DNA of 42,649 bases from an uncultured Bacteroidota bacterium (GTDB taxonomy: Bacteria > Bacteroidota > Bacteroidia > Bacteroidales > 4484-276). Made by a program: the position numbers and the translations under genes. The notes beneath the pieces were generated by a model. It searched no databases. It was not told where the DNA came from and saw only the letters and a program-made list of their open reading frames with translations. Shown here in pieces: positions 27,478 to 34,673 of the stretch; the first letter of the stretch is position 1, and every line of letters begins with the position of its first letter. The stretch lies in NCBI GenBank assembly GCA_903944895.1, contig CAJATL010000168.1, positions 1-42,649 of the forward strand, written 5' to 3'.

Positions 27478-28800
27478 TCAAACTGCCACCTGCCCACTGC
27501 CGACTGCCTACTGCCACCTGCCGACTACCTGCCCACTGGCGACTGACTACTCCTTAAGCCTTACGCTTTACGCCTCACAACTTCTGACTTCCGACTGGCA
27601 ACTGGCGACTGCCAACTCCTCACTCCTTAAGCCTTACGCCTCACGCCTTACGCCTGACAACTCCCGACTTACGACTTCTGACTTCTGACTTCTGACTGCC
27701 CACTGCCCACTGGCGACTGCCAACTCCTTACGCCTTACGCCTTACGCCTCACAACTTCCGACTCCCGACTCCCGACTGCCACCTGCCCACTGGCGACTGC
27801 CTACTCCTTACTCCTTACTCCTTACGCCTGACAACTCCCGACTTCCGACTTCCGACTTCCGACTTCTGACTTCCGACTTCCGACTGCCCACTGCCCACTG
27901 GCGACTGCCAACTCCTTACGCCTTACGCCTTACGCCTTACGCCTCACAACTTCTGACTCCCGACTCCCGACTCCCGACTTCCGACTTCTGACTTCCGACT
28001 GCCCACTGCCCACTGGCGACTGCCAACTCCTTACTCCTTACGCCTTACGCCTCACCACTTCTGACTCCCGACTCCCGACTACCACCTGCCCACTGGCGAC
28101 TGCCAACTTCTGACTCCCGACTCCCGACTCCCGACTGCCACCTGCCCACTGGCGACTGCCTACTCCTTACTCCTTACTCCTTACGCCTGAAAACTCCCGA
28201 CTTCTGACTTCCGACTCCCGACTTCCGACTTCCGACTTCTGACTTCCGACTGCCCACTGCCCACTGGCGACTGCCAACTCCTTACGCCTTACGCCTCACG
28301 CCTTACGACTTCTGACTCCCGACTCCCGACTGCCACCTGCCCACTGGCGACTGCCAACTTCTGACTCCCGACTCCCGACTTCCGACTTCCGACTTCTGAC
28401 TTCCGACTGCCAACTTCTGACTCCTTACTCCTTACGCTTTACGCCTCACAACTTCTGACTTCCGACTCCCGACTGCCACCTGCCCACTCCCAACTGCCAA
28501 CTCCTTACGCCTTACGCCTTACGCCTCACAACTTCTGACTCCCGACTCCTGACTCCCGACTCCCGACTCCCGACTGGCAACTGGCAACTGCCGACTCCTC
28601 ACTCCTTACGCCTCACAACTTCTGACTTCTGACTCCCGACTCCTGACTCCCGACTCTCGTCTGCCCACTGGCAACTGGCAACTGCCGACTCCTCACTCCT
28701 TACGCCTAACGCCTAACGCCTTACGCCTCACAACTTCTGACTCCCGACTTCCGACTTCCGACTTCTGACTTCCGACTGCCCGCTCCCCACAACTGACTGA
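27478..28800 (+). repeat. Large heptanucleotide repeat array (consensus CTNCCNA)
   Basis: About 1.3 kb of 7-bp words such as CTCCCGA, CTTCCGA, CTTCTGA, CTGCCCA, CTGGCGA, CTGCCAA, CTCCTTA and CGCCTTA. They are ordered into larger cycles: TGGCGACTG recurs at 27711, 27791, 27899, 28014, 28094, 28150, 28265 and 28345. The intervals are 80, 108, 115, 80, 56, 115 and 80. Cycles containing a CACAAC junction are 7n+3 long; the one lacking it (56) is exactly 7n. There are no unique spacers and no coding potential. Confidence 0.9.
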
Positions 28801-28814
28801 CGGCTGGCTACTGC

Positions 28815-28855
28815 CAACTTTGCTCTGCTCTCTGCGCTTTGCGCTCTGCCCTCTT
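28815..28855 (-). repeat. GC-rich heptads, complement of the AGAGCGC words
   Basis: TCTGCGC, TTTGCGC and TCTGCCC words form the inverse complement of the AAAGCGC/AGAGCGC words at about 27455–27468. The large array is thus bracketed by related words in inverted orientation. Confidence 0.6.
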
Positions 28856-28896
28856 CAAAATAACTACGCTAAAGTCAGAAATGTAATCAGAAGTTT

Positions 28897-28904
28897 TACA
28901 TTTG
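28897..28904 (+). promoter_or_regulatory. Candidate -7 box for the CCG-domain gene
   Basis: TACATTTG followed by CACC fits TAnnTTTG; the start would be about 20 nt before the first ATG. It sits right after the repeat array; no -33 TTG. Confidence 0.4.
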
Positions 28905-28927
28905 CACCATAATTTATAGATACTTTA

Positions 28928-29674
28928 ATGGTGATGGAAGTTGATATTTTTATTCCTTGTTTTATTGATCAGTTTTATCCCGAAACAGGCTTTAACATGG
29001 TTAAAGTACTCGAAAAATCAGGGGTGAAGGTACATTATAACACTAACCAGACCTGCTGCGGACAAATGGCCTTTAACAACGGTTTCTGGGACGATGCGCG
29101 CAACCTGGGAATTAAGTTTATCGGTGACTTTGCAGGAAACAGGCCGGTAGTAGGGCCTTCGGCATCTTGTATTGGTTTTATTAAAAACTATTACGAAAAG
29201 CTTTTTTATAATTCCGCCTGGCATCTCGAGTACAAAAAGCTGAAGGATAATATTTACGAAATCACCGATTTTATGGTTAACGTCCTCAAAATCGTTGATG
29301 TTGGTGCGACCTTCGATGCAAAAGTTACCTACCATGATTCCTGTTCTGCTTTGCGCGAATACCGCCTGAAGGACGAACCAAGGATTTTACTTTCGAAAGT
29401 TAAGGGACTTACACTCATCGAGATGGAAGAAACCGATGTCTGTTGTGGATTCGGTGGTACTTTTGCTGTGAAACATGAACCAATTTCAACAGCTATGGCT
29501 GAGCAAAAAATACATCACGCCCTTCAAACCGGAGCTGAATACATCGTTTCCACCGATTCGTCCTGTCTCATGCACATGGATGCCTACATCAAAAAACAAA
29601 ATCTGCCTATCAAGGTGATACATATTATTGATCTATTGGCACAGGGGATGGAGAATAGGAGAATGGGAGAATAG
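28928..29674 (+). CDS. CCG-domain Fe–S oxidoreductase subunit (LutA/YkgE-like)
   Basis: 248 residues with two cysteine-rich CCG domains: PCFIDQFYP and QTCCGQMAFNNG (C43–C44), then DSCSALREYRL near 140 and DVCCGFGGTFAV near 175. STDSSCLMHMD near 213 supplies the last Cys. This matches LutA/YkgE, which works with LutB and LutC in L-lactate oxidation, or similar heterodisulfide reductase-like subunits. No lutB or lutC is adjacent, so the partner must be elsewhere. ATG at 28928 or 28934 is possible; the family usually starts close to the second. The last residues (MENRRMGE) and the stop codon are encoded by the octamer repeat that follows, so the natural C-terminus has been replaced or extended by repeat DNA. 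Confidence 0.82.
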   Translation: MVMEVDIFIPCFIDQFYPETGFNMVKVLEKSGVKVHYNTNQTCCGQMAFNNGFWDDARNLGIKFIGDFAGNRPVVGPSASCIGFIKNYYEKLFYNSAWHLEYKKLKDNIYEITDFMVNVLKIVDVGATFDAKVTYHDSCSALREYRLKDEPRILLSKVKGLTLIEMEETDVCCGFGGTFAVKHEPISTAMAEQKIHHALQTGAEYIVSTDSSCLMHMDAYIKKQNLPIKVIHIIDLLAQGMENRRMGE

Positions 29675-29816
29675 GAGAATAGGAGAATAGGAGAATGTAA
29701 CAATTCGACAATTCGACAATTCGATAATGGAAGAATCGAAAGATGGAAAGATGGAAGAATGGAAAAATGTAACAATTCGACAATTCGACAATTTGATAAT
29801 GGAAGAATGGAAAAAT
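29649..29816 (+). repeat. Octamer repeats (GGAGAATA, ACAATTCG, GGAAGAAT)
   Basis: Three successive 8-bp word families: GGAGAATA from within the end of the CCG-domain gene, ACAATTCG from about 29698 and 29767, and GGAA(A/G)GAT/GGAAAAAT between them. The period is strictly 8, unlike the 7-bp arrays. Confidence 0.8.
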
Positions 29817-29857
29817 GGAATGTTGAGGCGTTAGCCGAAATCCCGCTTCGGCGGGAG
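29817..29857 (-). repeat. 41-bp hairpin element, copy 1
   Basis: This is the reverse complement of the elements at 31555–31595 and 32452–32492 with one mismatch. It contains CCCGCTTCGGCGGG, a five-pair stem closed by a C(TTCG)G tetraloop, then GCCGAAAT and GAGGCGT segments. Confidence 0.85.
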
Positions 29858-29940
29858 ATGAATGGGAGAATGGAAGAATGGAAGAATGGAAGATTGGAAA
29901 GATGGAAGAATGGAAGAATGGAATAGTGGAAGCATGGAAA
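29858..29940 (+). repeat. Octamer repeat (GGAAGAAT)
   Basis: GGAAGAAT-like words with an 8-bp period, continuing the family interrupted by the hairpin element. Confidence 0.75.
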
Positions 29941-29959
29941 ATTGTTACAAATTGCTTAC

Positions 29960-30212
29960 TGATGACTGGCAGCTTACGTCTTACGCCATATGTCTTACTC
30001 CTCATGACTGCCTACTGGCGACTTCTTCCGCCTTATGCCTTACGCCTGCCAACTGCCAACTGGCAACTGGCAACTTCTTCCGCCTTCCGCCTTCCGACTG
30101 CCCACTGCCCACTGCCCACTGCCAACTGGCGACTTCTTCCGCCTTATGCCTTACGCCTGCCTACTGCCAACTGCCAACTGCCGACTTCTTCCGCCTTACA
30201 CCTCATGACTAA
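29960..30212 (+). repeat. Heptanucleotide repeat tract
   Basis: CTGCCAA, CTGGCAA, CTGCCCA, CGCCTTA and CTTCTTC words in the same orientation as the large array. It contains a near-duplicate block beginning with CTTCTTCCGCCTTATGCC at about 30021 and 30133. Confidence 0.75.
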
Positions 30213-30232
30213 TGCTTAAACACGAATACTAA

Positions 30233-31153
30233 ATGATACAACCAATAAATTTTGCATTGATAGGAGCGGCGGGCTATATCGCACCGCGCCACATGAAAGC
30301 TATCAAAGATACAGCAAACAACCTTGTGGTGGCTCTTGATCCTTTCGACAGCGTTGGAACCATGGACAAGTTTTTCCCGCAGTCTGATTTCTTTACCGAA
30401 CCCGAGCGTTTCGACAGGTACCTGGATAAACTCCGACGAACAGGACCAGGAAAACAGGTTGATTACGTGAGTATTTGTTCGCCAAATTACCTGCACGATG
30501 CACATATCAGGCTGGCACTCAGGAATGGCGCCCACGCCATCTGCGAAAAACCCATCGTGTTAAATCCGTGGAATATCGATGCGCTGCAGGAAATCGAAAA
30601 GGAGAGTGGCCGTAAAATTTTCACCATTCTGCAGCTTCGTCATCATCCGGCATTGATCGGACTCAAAAACAAAATAGCCGAAGGGCCTAAGGATAAAGTT
30701 TATGATGTCGACCTTACCTATTTGACAAGCCGTGGCCGCTGGTATTTTATCTCCTGGAAAGGCGACATTCAAAAATCCGGCGGTGTTGCTACAAATATTG
30801 GTGTTCACTTTTTTGATATGCTGAGCTGGATTTTTGGAAAAGTTACCGATGTTCAGGTGACAATGTCGAAACCTGAAAAAGTAAGTGGTTACCTGGAGCT
30901 GGAGCATGCCCGTGTAAATTGGAAACTGAGCCTTGACGTTAACGATATCCCAACCGAAATCCTCGAAAAAAAACAGTTTACTTATCGCTCGATTAAAGTC
31001 GAAGGCGAAGAAATCGAGTTCAGTGACGGGTTCACCGACCTGCATACCTTATCGTACCAGAAAATTCTGGCTGGCGAAGGTTATGGTCTTGAGGCAGCCC
31101 GCAACAGCATCGAAATTGTGCATAAAATCAGGAACTTCAAATCAGGACTTTGA
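30233..31153 (+). CDS. wlbA: Gfo/Idh/MocA sugar dehydrogenase, WlbA/WbpB-like
   Basis: 306 residues. The Rossmann segment NFALIGAAGYIAPRHMKAI (6–24), ALDPFDSVG, the SPNYLHDAHI stretch and the catalytic-lysine motif CEKPI near residue 105 match WlbA/WbpB. These oxidise UDP-GlcNAc-3-uronate (UDP-GlcNAcA) at C3 to give the 3-keto sugar for diaminouronate or related glycans. RGRWYFISWKG and GVATNIGVHFFDML, with the expected active-site His, agree with this subgroup. The partner aminotransferase and acetyltransferase genes (WlbC/WlbB type) are not in the window. The ATG is preceded by a repeat tract without a visible promoter. The assignment supports nearby surface-glycan synthesis. Confidence 0.85.
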   Translation: MIQPINFALIGAAGYIAPRHMKAIKDTANNLVVALDPFDSVGTMDKFFPQSDFFTEPERFDRYLDKLRRTGPGKQVDYVSICSPNYLHDAHIRLALRNGAHAICEKPIVLNPWNIDALQEIEKESGRKIFTILQLRHHPALIGLKNKIAEGPKDKVYDVDLTYLTSRGRWYFISWKGDIQKSGGVATNIGVHFFDMLSWIFGKVTDVQVTMSKPEKVSGYLELEHARVNWKLSLDVNDIPTEILEKKQFTYRSIKVEGEEIEFSDGFTDLHTLSYQKILAGEGYGLEAARNSIEIVHKIRNFKSGL

Positions 31154-31424
31154 TTTTCGATTTTCAGGATTTCTCGGTTTGAGATAAAGAATTGAGTAAA
31201 TTCGTTGTTCAAGTGAACATTTTTTAAGTTCATTACTTATTATTATGCGATCATCCGGGCTAACTGAAAGAAAGCAGTTTTTTTTGGTTTCTTTTATTTG
31301 ATCGGTTTTATTTTATGATTCAGATAAATTGATTCTGAACTAATTAAGAAAAGTAGTTTTTAAATAAATTGTAGCAAAAAGCTTTTTCAGCCATTCTTCA
31401 AAATGTGACTGACGGGGCGAAGCT

Positions 31425-31530
31425 GTGTAAATATCAAAAATCAAAATTTCAAATAGCAAATTTCAAAATAGCAGTTGGCAGTTGGCAGTCAGCAGTTGTC
31501 AGTTGCCAGTCGGCAGCCGCAGTTTTAATT
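31425..31530 (-). repeat. Heptad tract in inverse orientation
   Basis: CAAAATT-type heptads are followed by GGCAGTT/GTCAGTT words, which are the reverse complement of the CTGCCAA family seen on the plus strand elsewhere. Confidence 0.65.
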
Positions 31531-31554
31531 CGGATCTTTAATCATTCCATCATA

Positions 31555-31595
31555 CTCCCGCCGAAGCGGGATTTCGGCTTACGCCTCAACATTCC
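31555..31595 (+). repeat. 41-bp hairpin element, copy 2
   Basis: Begins CTCCCGCCGAAGCGGG and ends with CCTCAACATTCC. Identical to the copy at 32452–32492 and inverted relative to 29817–29857. Confidence 0.85.
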
Positions 31596-31603
31596 CCCCG
31601 ATA

Positions 31604-31623
31604 ATCCCGATAGCTATCGGGAT
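31604..31623. repeat. 20-bp palindrome, copy 2
   Basis: ATCCCGATAGCTATCGGGAT, identical to 1512–1531. Confidence 0.85.
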
Positions 31624-31663
31624 CGGGGTTCCATCATTCCACCATTCCACTATTCCATTGTCG

Positions 31664-31681
31664 CCCCGATAGCTATCGGGG
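31664..31681. repeat. 18-bp palindrome, copy 3
   Basis: CCCCGATAGCTATCGGGG; same 16-bp core, 40 bp from copy 2. Confidence 0.85.
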
Positions 31682-31736
31682 GTCGAATTATCGAATTCTT
31701 CCAATCATCAATCAGAAATCATAAATCCATCAAATC

Positions 31737-32306
31737 TTGAATACCGAAGAAATTAATACAGCTCCCTGGAATGTGCTTTACACGACTCCCCGAGCCGAAA
31801 AGAAAGTTTACAACAGGCTTGTCGAAATAGGCATCGAGACCTACCTGCCGCTTTATAAAACCATCAGGCAATGGAGCGACCGGAAGAAAAAAGTTGAAGT
31901 ACCTTTATTTAACTCCTACATCTTTGTAAGAAGTTCCGAAAAGCAACGATTCGAAATCCTGTCGGTTTATGGAGTGGTGAGATACCTTTATTATCTGGGT
32001 AAACCTGCCATAATCCGACAGAAAGAAATCAACGGCATCAGGCGGTTTCTCAACCAGACCGAAGGTTATAAAATCAGCGTTGAGGTAGGCGATAAAGTCG
32101 AAATTGCTTCCGGCGTTTTCGAAGGCGTTTTTGGAGAAGTAATCAGGGTAGGGAAGGGGAAGCTTGTTTTACAGATCGAACAGTTGGGCATGAACCTCGT
32201 CGCCGAAGTTGATCGTGATATGGTGAAAAAGAAGCCAGAAAAGCTGGAAGAACAAAAAGCAAAACCCAAAAAACAAGACTCAAATCGCAGAGCGAATAGC
32301 GAATAG
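31737..32306 (+). CDS. NusG-like transcription antiterminator (UpxY/RfaH-like paralogue)
   Basis: 189 residues from a TTG start. The NGN domain begins WNVLYTTPRAEKKVYNRLVE (about 11–30), with LFNSYIFVR near 60. The KOW domain is at VGDKVEIASGVFEGVFGEVIRV (about 117–138). Specialised NusG paralogues of this size stand at the head of surface-polysaccharide operons in Bacteroidota (UpxY) and let polymerase pass terminators. Here it precedes a sulfate-activation gene set. The C-terminal tail (KLEEQKAKPKKQDSNRRANSE) is basic and is encoded by the A-rich heptad repeat, so the repeat has supplied the end of the protein. It is not the housekeeping NusG, which normally sits with ribosomal protein genes. 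Confidence 0.88.
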   Translation: MNTEEINTAPWNVLYTTPRAEKKVYNRLVEIGIETYLPLYKTIRQWSDRKKKVEVPLFNSYIFVRSSEKQRFEILSVYGVVRYLYYLGKPAIIRQKEINGIRRFLNQTEGYKISVEVGDKVEIASGVFEGVFGEVIRVGKGKLVLQIEQLGMNLVAEVDRDMVKKKPEKLEEQKAKPKKQDSNRRANSE

Positions 32307-32385
32307 CGCAGAGCGACAGAAGGATAAGAAAGCAATAAATAACAAATCACAAACAACAAATCACAAGTAGCAAATCACAAATACC
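32255..32385 (+). repeat. A-rich heptads overlapping the end of the NusG-like gene
   Basis: AAAAAGC, AAAACCC, AAAAAAC and AAGACTC words run through the last codons of the NusG-like gene into AGAGCG words. ACAAATC heptads then run from about 32340 to 32382. Confidence 0.75.
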
Positions 32386-32387
32386 TG

Positions 32388-32406
32388 CACTGAGCTTGTC
32401 GAAGTG
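32388..32406. repeat. Dispersed CACTGAGCTTGTCGAAGTG element
   Basis: An imperfect palindrome whose ACTGAGCTTGTCGAAGT core also occurs near 40374–40390, there preceded by a related ACTGAGCGAAGTCGA segment. Confidence 0.6.
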
Positions 32407-32451
32407 ACAAACAACCCTATCACAACTGACAGATTCCAACATTCCAACATT

Positions 32452-32492
32452 CTCCCGCCGAAGCGGGATTTCGGCTTACGCCTCAACATTCC
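32452..32492 (+). repeat. 41-bp hairpin element, copy 3
   Basis: Same 41 bases as 31555–31595, flanked on both sides by ATTCCA-type octamers. Confidence 0.85.
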
Positions 32493-32564
32493 ACTATTCC
32501 ATTGTCGAATTGTCGAATTTTCAAATTATCACATTCTTCCATTCTTCCACCATTCCACTCTTCC
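32493..32564 (-). repeat. Octamer repeats running up to the cysC start codon
   Basis: ATTCCACT, TGTCGAAT and ATTCTTCC words (inverse complement of the GGAAGAAT/ACAATTCG families) fill the leader directly up to the ATG at 32565. Confidence 0.75.
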
Positions 32565-33173
32565 ATGACTTCACCAACCAACATCCATCCGGTTTTCGAC
32601 CAGATTCTGACACGTCAGGATAAAGAAAAACTTTTAAGGCAACATTCGAAGGTTGTCTGGTTTTCGGGACTCTCCGGTGCCGGCAAAACTACGCTGGCTA
32701 AAGAACTCGAAGTAATTCTTCATAATAAGGGCTATCTTACCCAGATTCTCGACGGCGACAATATCCGGACAGGGATCAACAATAATCTGGGCTTTAGCGA
32801 CGACGACCGTAAAGAGAACATCCGCCGTATCGCCGAAGTTTCCAAACTACTGGTTTTTAGCGGAGTTATTGCGCTTAACAGTTTTATCAGTCCTACCAAA
32901 GAAATCCGGGACCTGGCAATCGGCATCATCGGAAAAGAGAATTTTATCGAAGTTTTTGTTGATGCTCCCCTCGAAGTCTGCGAACAACGCGACGTAAAAG
33001 GACTCTACAAAAAAGCCCGGGACGGAAAAATCAAGAATTTTACCGGGATTGATGCTCCCTTTGAGCGGCCTGAAACACCCGACATCATCATAAATACAGC
33101 AGAACTTAGTATTGCCGAAAGCCTCGACAGACTTTTGGCGCTCGTTTTACCAAAAATTACCTATTCATTATGA
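32565..33173 (+). CDS. cysC: Adenylyl-sulfate (APS) kinase
   Basis: 202 residues from the ATG at 32565; an upstream in-frame extension to 32502 only translates repeat DNA. The enzyme phosphorylates APS to PAPS. All canonical motifs are present: Walker [12 protein letters not shown] (35–45), [17 protein letters not shown] (63–79), the phosphorylated-Ser region [11 protein letters not shown] and [20 protein letters not shown]. The C-terminus resembles other stand-alone CysC proteins. Its stop overlaps the cysD start by 4 bp (33170–33173), so the two are coupled. A second, degenerate APS-kinase domain is fused to CysN downstream, which suggests this copy carries the activity. Confidence 0.95.
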   Translation: MTSPTNIHPVFDQILTRQDKEKLLRQHSKVVWFSGLSGAGKTTLAKELEVILHNKGYLTQILDGDNIRTGINNNLGFSDDDRKENIRRIAEVSKLLVFSGVIALNSFISPTKEIRDLAIGIIGKENFIEVFVDAPLEVCEQRDVKGLYKKARDGKIKNFTGIDAPFERPETPDIIINTAELSIAESLDRLLALVLPKITYSL

Positions 33174-34078
33174 CAGGATACAGTTTAACAAATCTACAGG
33201 AACTGGAGGCCGAAGCCATCCACATTATCCGCGAAGTAGCTTCTGAATTCGAAAATCCGGTGATGCTTTATTCCATCGGAAAAGATTCATCGGTCATGGT
33301 TCGCCTCGCCGAAAAGGCCTTTTTTCCCGGCAAGGTCCCGTTTCCATTGATGCATATCGACTCCAAATGGAAATTCGGCGAGATGATCGAATTCAGAGAT
33401 AAATACGCCAAAGAAAAGGGCTGGGATTTGATCGTTCATTATAATAAGGAAGGATTTGAATCAGGCGTCGGGCCGTTTACACACGGCAGCAAAGTCCACA
33501 CCGACATCATGAAAACCCAGGCGTTGCTCGAAGGTCTGAGCAAATATAAATTCGATGCAGCCTTTGGCGGTGCCCGTCGCGACGAAGAAAAATCGAGGGC
33601 CAAAGAAAGGATATTCTCCTTCCGCGACCGCTTTCACCAGTGGGACCCAAAGAACCAACGTCCCGAACTGTGGAATATTTATAATACACGCATCCACAAA
33701 GGCGAATCCATCAGGGTTTTCCCACTCTCAAACTGGACCGAACTAGACATCTGGCAATACATCCGTCTCGAAAATATTCCGATTGTCCCGCTATATTTTG
33801 CCAAAGAAAGGCCTATCGTCGAAGTCAACGGCAACCTCATCATGGTCGACGACGACCGCACACCCGCCGATGTTGCAGCAAAAGCAAAGATGCGGATGGT
33901 CAGGTTCCGCACCTTAGGCTGTTACCCGCTCACCGGAGCCATCGATTCTGAAGCCGACACCATCGAAAAAATCGTCGAAGAGATGATGACCGTTACCAAA
34001 TCCGAACGCACCACCCGCGTCATCGATTTCGACCAGGAAGGCAGCATGGAGCAGAAGAAAAGGGAAGGTTATTTTTAG
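33170..34078 (+). CDS. cysD: Sulfate adenylyltransferase subunit 2
   Basis: 302 residues, the normal CysD length. With CysN it makes APS from sulfate and ATP. The PP-loop motif [18 protein letters not shown] is at about 34–51. [20 protein letters not shown] (about 131–150) and [16 protein letters not shown] are family signatures. It overlaps cysC by 4 bp and is followed by a small four-helix-bundle gene before cysN, an unusual interruption of the cysD–cysN pair. Confidence 0.96.
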   Translation: MTGYSLTNLQELEAEAIHIIREVASEFENPVMLYSIGKDSSVMVRLAEKAFFPGKVPFPLMHIDSKWKFGEMIEFRDKYAKEKGWDLIVHYNKEGFESGVGPFTHGSKVHTDIMKTQALLEGLSKYKFDAAFGGARRDEEKSRAKERIFSFRDRFHQWDPKNQRPELWNIYNTRIHKGESIRVFPLSNWTELDIWQYIRLENIPIVPLYFAKERPIVEVNGNLIMVDDDRTPADVAAKAKMRMVRFRTLGCYPLTGAIDSEADTIEKIVEEMMTVTKSERTTRVIDFDQEGSMEQKKREGYF

Positions 34079-34080
34079 GG

Positions 34081-34160
34081 AAAATCTCAAACAACAAATC
34101 TCAAACGTCAAACATCAAACATCAAATTTCAATTCTCAAAACATTAAAACATTAAGATTT
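34081..34160 (+). repeat. CAAACAT heptads
   Basis: CAAACAA, CAAATCT, CAAACGT, CAAACAT and CAAATTT words in a 7-bp register, directly after the cysD stop. Confidence 0.6.
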
Positions 34161-34170
34161 TGTAACAGTG

Positions 34171-34536
34171 ATGCAAGAATCAGAAAATAGGCATGTTTAC
34201 GATTTGGAGGAGCGGACATTTCAATTTGCAAAGGCAGTTCGGCTATTTATTAAAAAATTACCACGAACCATTGCAAATATTGAAGATGCAAAACAGTTGG
34301 TAAAATCTTCCGGTTCAACAGGAGCCAACTATATTGAAGCAAATGAATCACTAAGCCCAAAAGATTTTCTAATGAGGGTCAAGATTTCCAGGAAGGAGGT
34401 GAAAGAATCTGCCTATTGGCTTAGGTTGATTCATGAAACCAACGAATTTGATGCGGATGATGAAATTGTATCGTTAATGAACGAAGCAGGAGAATTATTA
34501 AAAATCTTATCTGCGATCATCAATAAACACAAGTAG
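34171..34536 (+). CDS. Four-helix-bundle protein (S23 / 23S rRNA intervening-sequence protein family)
   Basis: 121 residues from the ATG at 34171 (a GTG one codon upstream is also in frame). The pattern LEERTFQFAKAVRLFIKKLP, then SSGSTGANYIEANESLSPKDFLMRVKISRKEVKESAYWLRL is characteristic of the small S23/four-helix-bundle family. The gene is enclosed between cysD and cysN and flanked on both sides by heptad repeats, so it looks like an inserted cassette. Members occur inside 23S rRNA insertions, near diversity-generating retroelements and scattered in Bacteroidota; the molecular role is not known and I do not assign one. Confidence 0.85.
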   Translation: MQESENRHVYDLEERTFQFAKAVRLFIKKLPRTIANIEDAKQLVKSSGSTGANYIEANESLSPKDFLMRVKISRKEVKESAYWLRLIHETNEFDADDEIVSLMNEAGELLKILSAIINKHK

Positions 34537-34554
34537 CCAATTTTTTTTAGTTTC

Positions 34555-34672
34555 TAATATTGTTGCTTTATTTGAAAATTGTTTGAGTTTTGAGCTTTGT
34601 TGTTTGTTCCCGATAGCTATCGGGATGAATTTTGTAATTTGAATTTTGTAATTTGTTATTTGAATTTTAACC
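34555..34672 (-). repeat. TTTGTAA/TTTGAAT heptads with a palindrome copy
   Basis: TTTGTAA TTTGAAT TTTG-type heptads, the complement of the CAAATTT family, fill the spacer up to the cysN start. They enclose the TCCCGATAGCTATCGGGA palindrome at 34608–34625. Confidence 0.7.
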
Positions 34673-34673
34673 A

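Larger units (their letters stand above)
26866..28927. other. Gene-free 2-kb spacer
   Basis: Spacer between the giant secreted-protein gene (minus) and the CCG-domain gene (plus). The left part (26866–27350) is AT-rich promoter/leader DNA. The rest is short-period repeats (27358–28855), then a promoter-like box near 28897. I see no convincing gene; an open frame at 27288–27497 is only a translation of the A-rich repeat. Confidence 0.8.
29675..30232. other. Repeat-filled spacer
   Basis: The whole 558 bp between the CCG-domain gene and the WlbA-like gene consists of octamer repeats, a hairpin element (29817–29857) and CTNCCNA-type heptads (about 29960–30212). No gene or promoter is evident; long open frames here are repeat translations. 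Confidence 0.75.
31154..31736. other. Gene-free spacer before the NusG-like gene
   Basis: The first 250 bp are AT-rich without visible signals. From about 31425 come A-rich heptads (CAAAAAT/CAAATTT words), GCAGTTG-type heptads (inverse of CTGCCAA), the 41-bp hairpin, octamers and two palindromes. I found no clear promoter box or gene. Confidence 0.6.

Noticed and set aside
27288-27497. Minus-strand open frame rich in Phe, Cys and Leu
   Set aside because: It is a translation of the A-rich heptad repeat, not a protein.
27478-28800. CRISPR array reading of the large repeat region
   Set aside because: The unit is 7 bp, there are no unique spacers between longer repeats, and no cas genes are present.
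29625-30219. Several open frames of more than 100 residues in the spacer
   Set aside because: All are translations of octamer and heptad repeats with repeated residues such as FHSSI and PTANCQL.
31405-31740. Plus-strand open frame before the NusG-like gene
   Set aside because: It crosses heptads, the 41-bp hairpin and two palindromes; no conserved features.
32502-32564. N-terminal extension of CysC
   Set aside because: It only translates the TTCC-type octamer repeats.
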